DNA from: Phalacrocorax aristotelis
Taxonomy: Eukaryota > Chordata > Aves > Suliformes > Phalacrocoracidae
DNA: 64,000 bases
Reading direction: 5' to 3'
Assembly: GCF_949628215.1 (NCBI RefSeq)
Contig: NC_134279.1
Location: forward strand, 53,804,266 to 53,868,265
Positions 11,361 through 21,449 of the stretch are shown piece by piece (position 1 is the stretch's first letter; every line of letters begins with the position of its first letter). Position numbers and translations under genes: made by a program. The notes beneath the pieces were generated by a model, which saw only the letters and a list, made by a program, of their open reading frames with translations, did no database searches and was not told the DNA's origin.

Positions 11361-14300
11361 CTCCAGCAGCAGCGGTGGCAGCTAGCCGCCACATGCTCCT
11401 CTTTTCCTGACTGCCCGGAGTGGGGCATATCTGGTGGAAAACGCGCAGTTAAGTGCAGTAACTGCAGCTGGAGTTTGTCGGGACCGTGCCTGGGTCATAT
11501 CCGGTGCTAAAAACTGGAATAAGGCTGAGCCTCGCGATGTGAGGGCAGCGCTGCAGCGGCGGTCTGAACCTCTCTGGGGTTTTGTTCTCGACCTCTCAAG
11601 AGAAGCAAATTTATTGCTCCCATGGGAGCAATAAAGATAAATGCAGTCCTGTTTCCAGTACTCTCAAACATCGTCGTGACAAAGTAGCAGAGTAAAAGAA
11701 GAGGGTGACATTTGTTTCCTATTCACTGCATTTGCAACAAATAAGGCTTGGGACCACACTGTACAGTAAGCTGTCACCTGGGTGCTGTCCCGTGTCCCCT
11801 AGGCCCTTCAGCCTCCTCTATAGCTTCTGTTCCCAGCCCTGTTGCTGACCCTACCCTCTGGCTTAAGTTCTGCCTCCATGACACCATCTCGCTCCCTCTG
11901 CAGACATCCTTTTCCAGCAGGCTGTTGGGTAACACACATCCGCACCACAGCTGCCCCCCAGATACAGGTTACCCGATTCCTGCCAGACTGGATGGGTGGC
12001 AGCTGAGGTCCCTCCCGGGTCTGCGTCCCGTCCCCCTCCCCAGACCGCTGCTGAGCTCTGCAGAACTCGTAGGAACTCGACATCTTTGAGACCCTCGCAG
12101 AGCCACCATGTCAGCCCACTGGTTGGTATCAACCACCGGGTTTAAGAGTTACGAGGGAATGAGGGTAAGTGGCAGACAGATAAGCAGAGTGACTGCATAA
12201 TCCTTATTTCCTTAGAAAACTAACGATAAGAGCAATGCTAAATAGGGAGCTGAACACTGCCTGTCTCGGGCACTGAATGAGCAGAGAGGGGAACCTGCAC
12301 TTTGCACTTTGTGGGAGAAAAAAAAGAATTGAAAGAAGAAGAAGAAAACCCAACACATTTTAACGTCAATTTGCCTAAATTTCTAACTGTTGAATGCTGG
12401 ACTTTGAAACCCTACAGTAGGTTTCCTCCAAGTTAGGGTTGTCACATCCTACCAATTACTATAATCTGACTACATAACAAGACTTGTTACCTACCCCCAT
12501 TGGAATGAATCTCACACTGGTGAAAAAACTGTTGCAACATGATGATCTGAACCAGTTGCTGGAAAGAATTCAAAACAAAGGAAAATGAACTCATGTCCAT
12601 CCCTATGCAGAGGAGACACACCACGTCTTAGAGTGAAGAACACCACCACTGGTGGGACACTTTATTTGGATGGTCACCGACTGCAACAGGAATTTTCAAC
12701 AAGATGTTGCATCCTGTTGTAGTTTTACTAATACTTACCATATCGTGTTGTATTTTTAACAGTTACCTTTTATGTTATACTTTGGATAATGATGAAATGT
12801 TTATCTCACCAAATGTCCCCACAAGATATGTATGTCCTCGATAATCCTCACCACAAGAACCCATGCGACACACCCAGTGCATCTCAAATCTCGTGAAGCT
12901 TGAGTGACTATAGTCACGGCTTGGATTATGTGGAATAATTGCTGGAGGTGACTTAGAAATTAAACTTATGTTTTTAGAAAAGGTACAGCATTGTAGAAGC
13001 TGTCAGGGTGAAGTGCAGCTGGCATGAGAGGAATCCATTTCATTAAGTTCCCTAGTAACCATAGATGTCAGCAATGCCAGGAGAACTTGGCGTACTGACT
13101 CTAAGAGGAGTTGTCCAGAGGGTGGAGCGGTGTGGAGGCATCACAGCCAGGCTCTGTGATAAATGGGAACTCGAGGTACCATGGAGCTGGTACACTGCGT
13201 ATTTGCCACTCTGGTCCAACAGTCTGTCATACTTTTGACAAAATGCTGTCTGTTTGGTGAACTTCGCTCATTATAATATCATTATGATACCAAAACACAC
13301 CTCCATCCCAAAAGTTACCCGCCTCTAAGGTGTGACCACCCCTCACTGGGCATGAGATTTGAATTTCTTCTAGTCTATGATTTTAAAAGTAAAGTGAGGA
13401 AATTCTACACCAGTCATAATAAAGGTATGTATGACTAGAGTCACTCAAGCTCCACCTGAAAGGTAAAAAATAATATAAAATGTGTGAAGAGAAAGAGGGT
13501 GTTGGGGAAGATACCATCCCGTACCACTCTGACTTCTGGGACCAGTCGACGGGCTGAGCCTCTTTCCCCCCCCCCCCCACTGGGACGCCTTTGGGTAAGA
13601 TCAAAACATCTGGTTATACCAACTGTTTCCCGGGGAAAACTTAGAAACCTCTCTATAGCTCCACTTTAAATCTCCAATGCTTAATATTTGCTTAATGCAT
13701 TTGCAGCCTAGCAGTGTTACTCATCTTAGTATTTGTGTCTGTCTTGTAAGCAGCAATCTTATCACCAGTAATCCAAAGAACCTCTGTATCTGTTGCTTTA
13801 ATAAATCGTACTATTCATTAATCTAGCCGCGATTGTTCTCATTGAATGCTACAGGCTAGGGCACCTGGCAAATTTGTTACTAACAACAAATACTCTGATG
13901 AGTGGTTACTTCTACAACCCTTAGAAAATAAACTGTTGACCAAGTCTGAGGCTAAGACTGGACTTAGCCGCACCTAGACTCCTCTCTGAGAAGGAGTTTA
14001 GAAAGCAAGGGGGTCCTGTCTGAACCTCGTGACTCAATGGTAGGGTCTCCCCCCAGACACTCTTCAGACTCTTACCATTAATGCAACAAGGGTACATACA
14101 ACTTCCAGCAGTGCTCCTGTCACACTGGCTCCGACTCCCCAGTGCTAGGTTCAGGTTGAGCTGGTTGTACCAGCCTTCTGAGATGTGTCAGGGCAAGACA
14201 TCGTTCCCCTCTTCCAAAATTTTTAACATGAAACATTTATTTTGAAATAAAAAGAGATCTGGTGATAACAGCAACTGCCTCAACGGTATAGGTTGTATGC

Positions 14301-16300
14301 GGTAATAATATGCCACTATTTCCTTTCAACCCTTGAAAGAAACATGGGAACATTGATCACCACAAAAGATAGCTACTAATTTCATTTTCCTTTTATTTTT
14401 TAAAAATTGTTAAATAGGGCAATGAAAAGATCCCTTCTTGTGTATCTTCTAGAAGCGGAGGGAAATAACCATTTATTCACTGAAGTGCGTATTTCCACAC
14501 AGTTACACTGAGAACAGATACATTTTACCAAGAAATATTTTTGCAGTTTTAAAATATCTTTGAGTTCTCCAATATCACCCAGTCTTCAAGTTCAAAGAGC
14601 ATGACGCTTTTTCTCCCCCTGAAAAGCTTTGCCTTCCCAGGCTGCTGCAGGCCTGTTGATTCTCCCTGCCACAGGACAGGGATGACACTGCCAAGAAAGT
14701 GGGCAGGACTTTCTATGGTGCTGATGCCTCCTCCCAGAGCTCCTAGGCTGAAAAAGACCTGGTGGGATTATAGGAGCAAGCTAGACACAGGAGAACGGAA
14801 GCAGAGGTGCAACAGTTTCCAGAGCCCACCTCAGCAGATTTTAGAGTAAGAGGAAGCAGCCCCCTCAGACAGGTCCTCCATGAGGTCCCCTGGGAGGAAG
14901 TCACAGGGCCCACAGGCCTTCGGCCCTCTGGTCTCCCCAGCTTAGTAAGTGAGGGGCTGCCGCTTGGGTAAACAACATGCCCACCGGCTGAGCTGGGGTG
15001 TGGGCTGCTGGCCTCTGCACAGGCCCACAGCTGAGGCAGCAAAATGGTTGCAATATGGAAGAGTGAGGTTTAGGGTTGTTTCCCAAGTCCAGGCTAGAAA
15101 CTTTAGTCCTGCCTTTCCTTTCCCCTCCTGTTATGCTGCGGGTGTGCTGGCTGCTGCCTCTGCCCAAAGCCCTGCAGCTGGCCCAGGCTGTGGGGCAGTG
15201 CCCACACCAGTCCCTCCCCATCCTACCCCAGAGCTCCCCTTGCACCTGACCTCTCCTCCAGACAAGCAAGCAGTGAGTGTCACCGTGCTGGGGCTGTGTC
15301 TCTCTACAGCATCCACGGTGCTGGGGTCCCTGATATTGCAACAGAAACCCCAAGCAGGCTTATTACTTGCTTTCTGATTAGAGACTGAGCAAGCAAGAGA
15401 AATTGGAGACATACCTCTGAGCTGAAGCTCTGAGGCTGGGGATCAAACGTGAGAAATTTAGGGATTGTTCAGGGAATTATTTACAAAAAAAATCTTGCAA
15501 TAGTTTCAGAGGCTGAAATCAAAAGTGTCAGTTGGGTTAGTGGGAAACCCACCCAAGGAAAACATGAGTGGGGAATAACATAGGGTGCAAAAGGCACTTC
15601 TGAACAACTTGTCTGCTGGGATCACAGGAGCTAGGCAGAAAGTCATACAGAGGCTTGTTTGGGACTGACCAGCTCCAGCTCCATCCCACTCTGCATCAGC
15701 CCCCTGCACCCAGCTCAGGATGGGCAGGGCAGGGCGGGCCCGTGGCCGGGTGCTGCCCAGAGACGACTGCAGAGCACTGCAACCCTGTCTCAGCCTGACC
15801 CACGAGCGGGTTTGCTCTCAGATCTGCTCCCTGAGCCCGGCCAAGGCGCCTGAATGAAACCAACACTGAAAAGACTGGATGCCGTCCCGGCTCCTGAGGG
15901 CGGAAAAAAATATCCCTGATTTCTGAGTAACACGATCCCGGGATAACAGAAGCGGAGTTTCAGCCTGGCAAAGGGCTGATGGGCTTAGGCAGCCCCTTCG
16001 GTGGGGTGAGAGCCGGCCGGTGCCGGCCGCGGCGGGCAGCATCGCCAGGGGTAACACGGGAGCAGCGGCCCAGGATAGCGGCAGCCGGTGTCCCCGGGCC
16101 AGCCGCAGCCGGTGTCCCCGGCGCGGTGCCGCCGGGCGAGCAGGCGGGAGAAAGCTGTCAGCCGCGGCCAGGCCGTGCGCTGGCTCCGGCTCTAAAGCAA
16201 CACAAAGCTGCTCGGCTCAGAAAAGTGGCTTCATTTGTATTCCTCCCCCCCCTCCTCCAACCCCCCAGCCGGCCCGAGTCACAGGGGAACAGAAAACATA
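11360..16300. other. GSX2 downstream flank, no gene recognised
   Basis: Mixed-composition DNA downstream of GSX2 in which I recognise no coding exon or repeat family. It contains a perfect 26-bp palindrome (11610-11635), a C13 run at 13566-13578, and a second moderately GC-rich zone at about 14.6-16.2 kb. The open frames in that zone have no recognisable domain and no conserved-looking boundaries. Confidence 0.5.
11610..11635. repeat. Perfect 26-bp palindrome
   Basis: A perfect inverted repeat without a spacer, with the half-site TTTATTGCTCCCA and the dyad axis between 11622 and 11623. Each arm includes TTTATTG (Hox/CDX-like) and ATTGC (half of a C/EBP-type site). The next pair outward, A at 11609 and G at 11636, does not match. 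It could form a cruciform or be a dimeric factor site. Confidence 0.95.
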
Positions 16301-16322
16301 TTCGGGTTAGTAGCCGATAGCA

Positions 16323-16328
16323 TTTATT
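16323..16328 (-). terminator. GSX2: Candidate distal GSX2 poly(A) signal
   Basis: AATAAA on the minus strand (TTTATT on plus), about 730 nt past the stop codon. It is the second candidate after the one at 16501-16506. Confidence 0.35.
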
Positions 16329-16500
16329 TCTAGTCTTTACGGAGGTCTGACACATATACACCAATGCTTTCACCGTACAAAGGACTGCGAAGAAGCGCAC
16401 CCTGCCCCAGCCAGCCCACCTTCGCTGCTCGGGCTGGGGTGGCACTTGGCAGGGGAAAAGGGCGGGAAGGAAAAAAAAATTAAATTCTTGTCTGATCTCA

Positions 16501-16506
16501 TTTATT
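16501..16506 (-). terminator. GSX2: Candidate proximal GSX2 poly(A) signal
   Basis: AATAAA on the minus strand in a very AT-rich stretch (16490-16545), about 550 nt past the stop. Overlapping TTTATTTAAATAAA gives a hexamer on both strands. The location is reasonable for GSX2, whose 3' UTR is short in mammals. Confidence 0.45.
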
Positions 16507-17057
16507 TAAATAAATATAAATATAAATTTTATATAAAACTATTCACAAACAAACAAACCGCTGTCCCAAACCCAAACGACCGATCTTTCTTTCCTTCCTT
16601 ATTTTTGTTAAGAAGTCCGTCCAGGAGGTCCTAAGCCCTACAGGTTTTTGTTTGCTTTTCAGTTTTTTAACGTCTCGTCTTTCGGTTCCAAATAGGATTT
16701 GTTTCTTTTTTTTTTTTTTTCCTTTAAACTGCCGGGGGGAGGGCGGGGAGGCACCCTGGGCCGTGCGAGTCCAGTCCCGTGGTACATGTTAGGAAGAGCA
16801 GGTGCCCGCTCCTGGGGTTACATAAATAAGATTTTAGTTGAACTCTCGCGACTAAAACATTTACATTCCAAAAAATATATGTATATATCATCTCTCTATT
16901 ATGCGAAGGGATGAAAACGGACCTCCCGGCGGGCGAGGGCCGGCCCGCTGCAGGCCGGCGGGCTGCCGTCCCCGGGGCGGCGGGGCCAGGTGAGCCGCCG
17001 GGCTGGGACCCGCTCGGGGCCGGCACTCGGCGGCGGGAGCCGAGCTCCGGGTCGGGC

Positions 17058-17398
17058 TCATAGCGGGGAGATCTCTTTATCCTCGGTAGCCGATGACGGG
17101 GACAGAGACTCTTCGTCCTCCGACCTGGGGTAATGCCCCTGGCTGGTGCTGCACTTGCAGCCCCCGTGCGAGTTTCGCTGGGTGCCTTTGCCTTCTTTCT
17201 TGTGCTTCACCCTCCTATTTTGGAACCAGATTTTCACTTGCTTCTCGGACAGGTTCAGGTAGGTGGCTATCTCGATCCGCCGCAGCCGGGACAGGTACAT
17301 GTTGGAAGAGAATTCCCTCTCCAGCTCCAAGAGCTGGGTGCTGGTGAACGCTGTCCTCATCCTTTTCCCGTTTTGAATTTGGCTGGAATCGGACCCTC
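17058..17398 (-). CDS. GSX2: GSX2 exon 2 (homeodomain)
   Basis: A 341-nt coding part that starts after the acceptor AG at 17400-17399 (minus strand, preceded by a pyrimidine-rich stretch) and ends with TGA at 17060-17058. It enters in phase 1, completing a Gly codon split across the intron. It carries the entire homeodomain and C-terminal tail, with a short linker [12 protein letters not shown] that aligns with the mammalian linker. Confidence 0.96.
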
Positions 17399-18065
17399 CT
17401 GGACGGGAGAGAAGCGAGAACTTCAGCGGGACGGGGGAAAGGAATGAAAATTATAGAGAAAGAAAAGAGAGAAAGGACATTCTCCCGCAGCTTTCCGCCC
17501 CGGGACAGCCGCCCTCCCTTGGGGACCCTCGGGGGAGCCCCTTCTCCCGCCGCCCCCCCTCCCCGGCGGCCGCAGGGCTCCTACCCATGCCGAGGCAGTG
17601 AAACCTCCTGGGGTCGCTGACGCTGTAGGCGGTGGCGGCGGCGCAGGCAGGTGGGTGATGCGCCGGGTGCCCCAGGGCGGCGGCGGCGGCGGGCACGGAG
17701 GCGGCGGGCGGCGGGTGCTGCGGCGGGTGGTGAGCGTGGCCGGCCCGCGGGCAGCACTGGGCCTCGCCGGCGGCGGCGGCGGCGGCGGCGGGGAACTGGC
17801 TCTTGAGCAGGGGGATGGCCCCGCCGCCGCCGCCGCCCCCGCCGCCGCGGGAGGAGTGCAGGTGCGAGGTGACACAGAGCGGGCAGACGCAAAAGGCGCC
17901 GTTCTTGCGGGACGGGCAGCCCGGGCCCGACACCGACATGACGAGGGGGGAAGGCATGCTGAGAGGGATGAAGAAGTCCTGGCCGTGGTGATGCTCAGGC
18001 AGGGACGGCGCCGGCCTCGAGGAGTCTTTGATGATTAAGGAGTCGACATAGAAAGAGCGGGACAT
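17058..18065 (-). CDS. GSX2: GSX2 homeobox transcription factor (spliced, 2 exons)
   Basis: Encodes GS homeobox 2, a nuclear ParaHox transcription factor that in vertebrates specifies ventral telencephalic (lateral ganglionic eminence) progenitors and restrains dorsal PAX6 identity. CDS = 18065-17585 joined to 17398-17058, 273 residues plus stop; the human protein is about 304. The N-terminus has the conserved motif [11 protein letters not shown] (residues 4-14, eh1-like), then a conserved block with the CVCPLC cysteines (59-64). A Gly9 tract (74-82), an Ala7 tract (93-99) and a His/Pro-rich stretch (111-138) follow. The homeodomain spans about 171-230 with the recognition helix KIWFQNRR, Gln50 at residue 220 and Asn51 at 221. 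The C-terminal tail is acidic/serine-rich and ends in DKEISPL. The ATG is chosen by family homology, a purine at -3, and the absence of an upstream in-frame ATG in this frame. It is divergent from CHIC2. Confidence 0.97.
17399..17584 (-). other. GSX2: GSX2 intron 1
   Basis: A 186-nt GT-AG intron with donor G|GTAGG at 17584-17583 and acceptor CAG at 17401-17399. The phase-1 join restores the expected MGGGSDSSQ reading. The sequence near the donor is very GC-rich, while the half near exon 2 contains an AGAAAGGAC/GAGAAAG purine-rich stretch on the plus strand. Confidence 0.93.
17585..18065 (-). CDS. GSX2: GSX2 exon 1 coding part
   Basis: 481 nt: 160 codons plus one base. It encodes the conserved N-terminal block and the low-complexity Gly/Ala/His/Pro middle, and ends in the conserved [17 protein letters not shown] codon runs dominate the middle, a typical CpG-island homeobox exon and a hot spot for repeat-length variation and sequencing dropout. 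Confidence 0.96.
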
Positions 18066-18218
18066 TTCGGAGGGCTGCCGAAGCCGGGGGCAGCTCTCCC
18101 AAAGTCGGTTTTTTTCCTGCTCGGCCAAGTTGCCACTGAAGTCCTGGCGAGGCGAGAAGGTGCTTATGTTTGAGAGCTGAACAAAAGGGTCCCTGGAGAG
18201 GGCTGGTCTTAAAGTCCC
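18066..18218 (-). other. GSX2: GSX2 5' UTR (inferred)
   Basis: The interval between the predicted start site, about 30 nt downstream of the TATA box, and the ATG. The transcript start is inferred from the TATA position and is not observed. The frame of the CDS stays open for at least 21 codons upstream of the ATG but without another ATG. Confidence 0.5.
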
Positions 18219-18243
18219 CCCGCCTGGATCCCCTGCGCCGGGG

Positions 18244-18250
18244 TTTTATA
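18244..18250 (-). promoter_or_regulatory. GSX2: GSX2 TATA box
   Basis: TATAAAA on the minus strand followed by CCCCGGCGC, about 180 nt upstream of the GSX2 ATG. A second AT-rich site (TTTAAATAG, about 18255-18263) and a CACGTG E-box (18264-18269) lie immediately upstream. A TATA box in a CpG island fits a tightly regulated tissue-specific homeobox gene. Confidence 0.75.
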
Positions 18251-18263
18251 TCAACTATTTAAA

Positions 18264-18269
18264 CACGTG
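18264..18269. promoter_or_regulatory. GSX2: CACGTG E-box in GSX2 promoter
   Basis: A palindromic E-box about 14 bp upstream of the TATA box. It is a known core for bHLH-Zip factors (MYC/MAX, USF, HES-type variants). Proximity to the core promoter supports function, but a 6-mer is weak evidence alone. Confidence 0.4.
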
Positions 18270-18338
18270 ATGGCTGAAAAGCCTCGCAGATCTAAATCTC
18301 CCCGGCTTCCCAGGCCGGCAGGAGCGGCTGCCGGAGGC

Positions 18339-18370
18339 GGGGTGGGGGGGTGGGGGGAGCAAAGCGGGGG
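18339..18370 (+). promoter_or_regulatory. Potential G-quadruplex upstream of GSX2
   Basis: Several G runs of four or more within 32 nt on the plus strand (G4, G7, G6, G5), the template side for GSX2, about 90-120 bp upstream of the TATA box. The pattern satisfies the usual four-tract quadruplex rule. Confidence 0.6.
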
Positions 18371-19399
18371 CCCCCCAAAGTGTGCGTGCTCTCTCGCTGC
18401 CCGATGACTTCAGTCCTTCGCCTCCGCCCCAGATAAATTATAGGAGCGGCGAAGCCGGGGCCGGCTGCCCCGTCACACTCTGCGCTCGCAGGCGTGTCCC
18501 CCTGTCAGCACTCCCGGGGGTGTGGGGGGTGGGTGTGTAAAATCAGTCGGGGGGGGCTGTCTCTGCTTGGGCGTTTTCCCCCAGGACCAAGCTCCTTTCC
18601 CCTCAGGAAGGGCGGGGGAGAGGGGAGGAGGTGATGAGCTGAAACAAGCAGGTCAAGGCCAACCCCCCCGGGTAAAGGATGGTCCGAGGGGCCGTGACTT
18701 CCACGGAGGCGTGGGGCCACCACCTTTCCGCGGTCCGGTCCACCCCCTGCAACAGGACCCCTCCAGGAGGCCCTTTCCGCGCTAAAGGAGCCAGGGTCAC
18801 ACACGCAGACGTAAAGTGAGGGATCGCGCGCGTGTCTCTGTGCGTACACACGCGCGTCGGGTGGGATGGTTTTGGGGGGTTGGGGTTTTTTTCGCCCCTT
18901 TTCACCCCGAGTGAATCTTGCCAAATTGCCAGTTAATCCAAAGGACAAAACCTTGAAATATCTGGACATTTCTCAGCCAAACGGTGTCAAACTCCCCAGC
19001 GCGCTTCCCCGGGCGCGCCAGGACGGCAGCGCGCCGCGCCCATGAAAGGCGAGCGTGTCGGGGCGGGGGGGAAGGGATTCTTTGATCTCCACCAAGTTTG
19101 CTGAAGCAATCATTCAAAGTAAAATTGGATAAACAGCTAAATACGGTCGGTGGCTCCGGAGCATTTCAGATTGCGTTAAAAAGCCAAGGTATTCGCAGCA
19201 TATTACACGATTTTCCAGTGACCTGTTTTATGGGAGTTTAAGAAGAGACTTATCGTTAATTGAAGGGCGATCGCGTTCTTGTTTGGCAGATGCGAAGCGG
19301 CGTTTAAAACCGACTACGGATCCCATCCCACTCGACTCGGGAAAGGGAAGTGACAACTGTGCTCTAAAGCAGAAAACGCAGGCTACGCCTGATTACCAG

Positions 19400-20180
19400 A
19401 GGCTGAGCGGAGCCCAGGGAGCAAAGTAACAGCCGTAAGGCGCTCGGAGGCGGTCACCGGGCACAAGGGCCGCACCGGGACGCGGACATTCTCCAAGCCC
19501 TCCCGAACACCCGCTCTCCTGCTGTTAAAACCCAGCAAAATAAAACCGCTGCCCGCCCGTCGACGGAGACGGCGTTTCCTCGCCCCTGGGACCGGCGAGG
19601 CTCGGAAGAGCCTCGTTAAGAGAGGGGTCAGGTCTCGCCCCGCTGTCCCATCCTCGTCCCCAAGCTGCCGCCGTGTGCGGGGGTTCCCCCGCCCCAAGCA
19701 AGGGCCAGCCGGACCCCGGCCCCGAGCGGTCACGACCCAACAGTGTTTTTAGGGACAGTCCGCACTCGGCGATCTGAGGATTTATGGATGGCAATTAAAG
19801 TTTTATGAATTGCAGCTGAGGCTGGTTATGGAGCTATTTGAATGTGATTAGAATTCAATTAGAAAGTGTTTACCGGCCGGCGGGGCTCCGGAGTGTAAAC
19901 AGACAGCTATTCCAGCAATGCGCTAATCCCGCGTCTTGTGACAACAATTAGGGACTCGCGGGGTTTAGGCGGGTCGGCTCCGACCTCACCTACCGTTCCC
20001 CAAACTGCTGCCGAGACCTCAGCCGAGGCCCCGGTGCCCCGGCCCGCGGCGGGGCCCAGGACAGGCTGCCGGGGACGGCGGCCCCCGAGGGACGACGGAC
20101 GCCCCTCCCGGGGGTCTGGCCCTTGAGCTCCGGCGGGGCCGGCGAGGTTTTAATCGCGAGCACAGTGCACAGGCCGGGAT
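19400..20180. promoter_or_regulatory. Upstream CpG-rich DNA with enhancer-like core
   Basis: Two CpG-rich stretches (about 19400-19740 and 19870-20150) flank an AT-rich unique core at 19770-19865. The core contains TTTATGG (19781-19787), CAATTAAAG (19792-19800), a CAGCTG E-box (19813-19818) and CAATTAG near 19856. It lies about 1.6-2 kb upstream of the GSX2 promoter and is a good position for a proximal neural enhancer. Function is inferred from composition only. Confidence 0.4.
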
Positions 20181-20559
20181 TTTGGCCGGCTCTCCCCTTT
20201 AAAGCACAGTTCATCTGGCGGAAATTTGAATAAATCTTTGCGTTTTCTTTCCTTTTATTATTTTTTTTCCTTTACGAGAGGCTATTATGGAAAAAGAGTA
20301 ATAAAGATAAACCCCATCGACTTCAGTGGAAAAACTGTCTGCAGTGATAGAGTGGATCTGGGAAGGGGGCTGTCGTAAGGGAAGGCAGACAGAGCAAGAG
20401 TCAGATCAAAATTGCAATTTGTAATCGTTATAATAAACCAAGTGCAGTGATAAAAGAGAAGAGGGGAAAAAAAACCAACAAAGAAAAACCCACCCCTGAA
20501 AGCCGGAGCAAGAAAAGAAGTCATTTGAAAGCAAAGATATCCTAAACCAGGCGGAATGA

Positions 20560-20880
20560 TGTAAGGCGTGCGCCCACATCACATCGGCCTCGTTACAATT
20601 TTATTTTTCAATAATTCTGTCCGATAAAATTTCATTGTCCATTAAGTAATCCCCGAAATGAGAGCTCTTATGAGCCTATAATGAGCTCTAATTGCTACGA
20701 CTGGGAGAGCCACGTGGAAGGATTTAGAAGGAATTAAGCAGTTGGGTACAGAGCACAGGCTGTTACCTAGCCATTACTTTCATAATTCAAGGAGAAAATT
20801 AGTCCTTTTAAGGGAAAATCCTTTGATTCCCTTCATTCTGCTCGGGGTGACAGAGTATAGCTTTGTCTGCCTTTAGTTCA
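20560..20880. promoter_or_regulatory. Candidate conserved noncoding element 3
   Basis: A unique AT-rich block about 2.4 kb upstream of GSX2. It has ATTAAGTAATCC near 20641, CTAATTG near 20688 and a CACGTG E-box near 20712. It also contains a near-perfect inverted repeat at 20661-20689 (arms AGAGCTC...TTAT/ATAA...GAGCTCT). It contains no recognised repeat. It is called for its texture and location; conservation is untested. Confidence 0.4.
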
Positions 20881-21231
20881 AGACAGTGTAACAAATGAGA
20901 ATGTAACGAAATTGCCCCCTTTTGAAAGTGGAGCAGTTCAAAAAGAACATCAGAGCCGCTCCCCTGGTCCGCCAAGCGCAGGACTGGGTGCTGGTCCCTC
21001 CTTTCTTCCAGATGTCTCTAACACCTTTATGTAGAAGAGATTCACGGCTTAAATGACAAAAGCAACTCTTTCCCTTCCCTCCCCCAACCTCCGCAGCTCC
21101 CGGCAGAAGAAAAAGCCGTGCCCGCCCGGAGAAAGCGCCGGCTTTCAGGCGCGCATCTCCGCCGAGTTCACGGGAGGAGCTGCCTCCGTGGAAAGCGCCG
21201 CAGCCCGGGGACACGTTTCGCCCAGCAAAAG

Positions 21232-21249
21232 AAAAAAAAAAAAAAAAAA
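21232..21249. repeat. A18 homopolymer in A-rich tract
   Basis: Eighteen A in a row, followed by an A/C-rich tract (to about 21297) with CAAA units. No SINE or LINE body precedes it that I can recognise, so it is called simple low-complexity DNA. Confidence 0.9.
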
Positions 21250-21449
21250 CAAAAACCACCACAAACCAAACCAGACAAACAAACAAACAAAAAAACCCAC
21301 CCGAAACAACCTCTGCAGAGCAGCCGGGGTCGCAAACATCACGCCGGGGTGACGTGCGGTGGCGCTGGGCAGGATGCGCCTCGGGCTGGGTCAGTTCCCA
21401 GGCGGGAAAAGACCCGCTCAAAATAAAGCCGTGCGTGGGTAGGCGAGGG

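Larger units (their letters stand above)
16307..17057 (-). other. GSX2: GSX2 3' UTR (inferred)
   Basis: Sequence 3' of the GSX2 stop on the minus strand, which becomes AT-rich after a GC-rich start. Two AATAAA hexamers lie on the minus strand, at 16501-16506 and 16323-16328. The first would give a 3' UTR of roughly 580 nt and the second roughly 750 nt. The cleavage site is not determined, so the left boundary is approximate. A T-rich plus-strand run at about 16707-16722 would be an internal A-rich tract in the transcript. Confidence 0.5.
16900..19080. promoter_or_regulatory. GSX2: GSX2 CpG island
   Basis: CpG-dense DNA covering the 3' UTR start, both exons, the intron, the promoter and about 800 bp upstream. 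Gene-body-wide CpG islands are characteristic of Polycomb-controlled developmental regulators. The limits are estimated by eye. Confidence 0.75.

Noticed and set aside
12904-12917. Perfect 14-bp palindrome GTGACTATAGTCAC
   Set aside because: About four such perfect 14-bp palindromes are expected by chance in 64 kb, and nothing around it adds support.
17598-18038. Plus-strand frames antisense to GSX2 exon 1
   Set aside because: They are mirror images of the Gly/Ala/His codon runs of GSX2, with no independent evidence.
18066-18128. A 21-codon in-frame N-terminal extension of GSX2
   Set aside because: The frame is open but starts at TTG, not ATG. Family members start at MSRSF, and the ATG at 18065 has a purine at -3.
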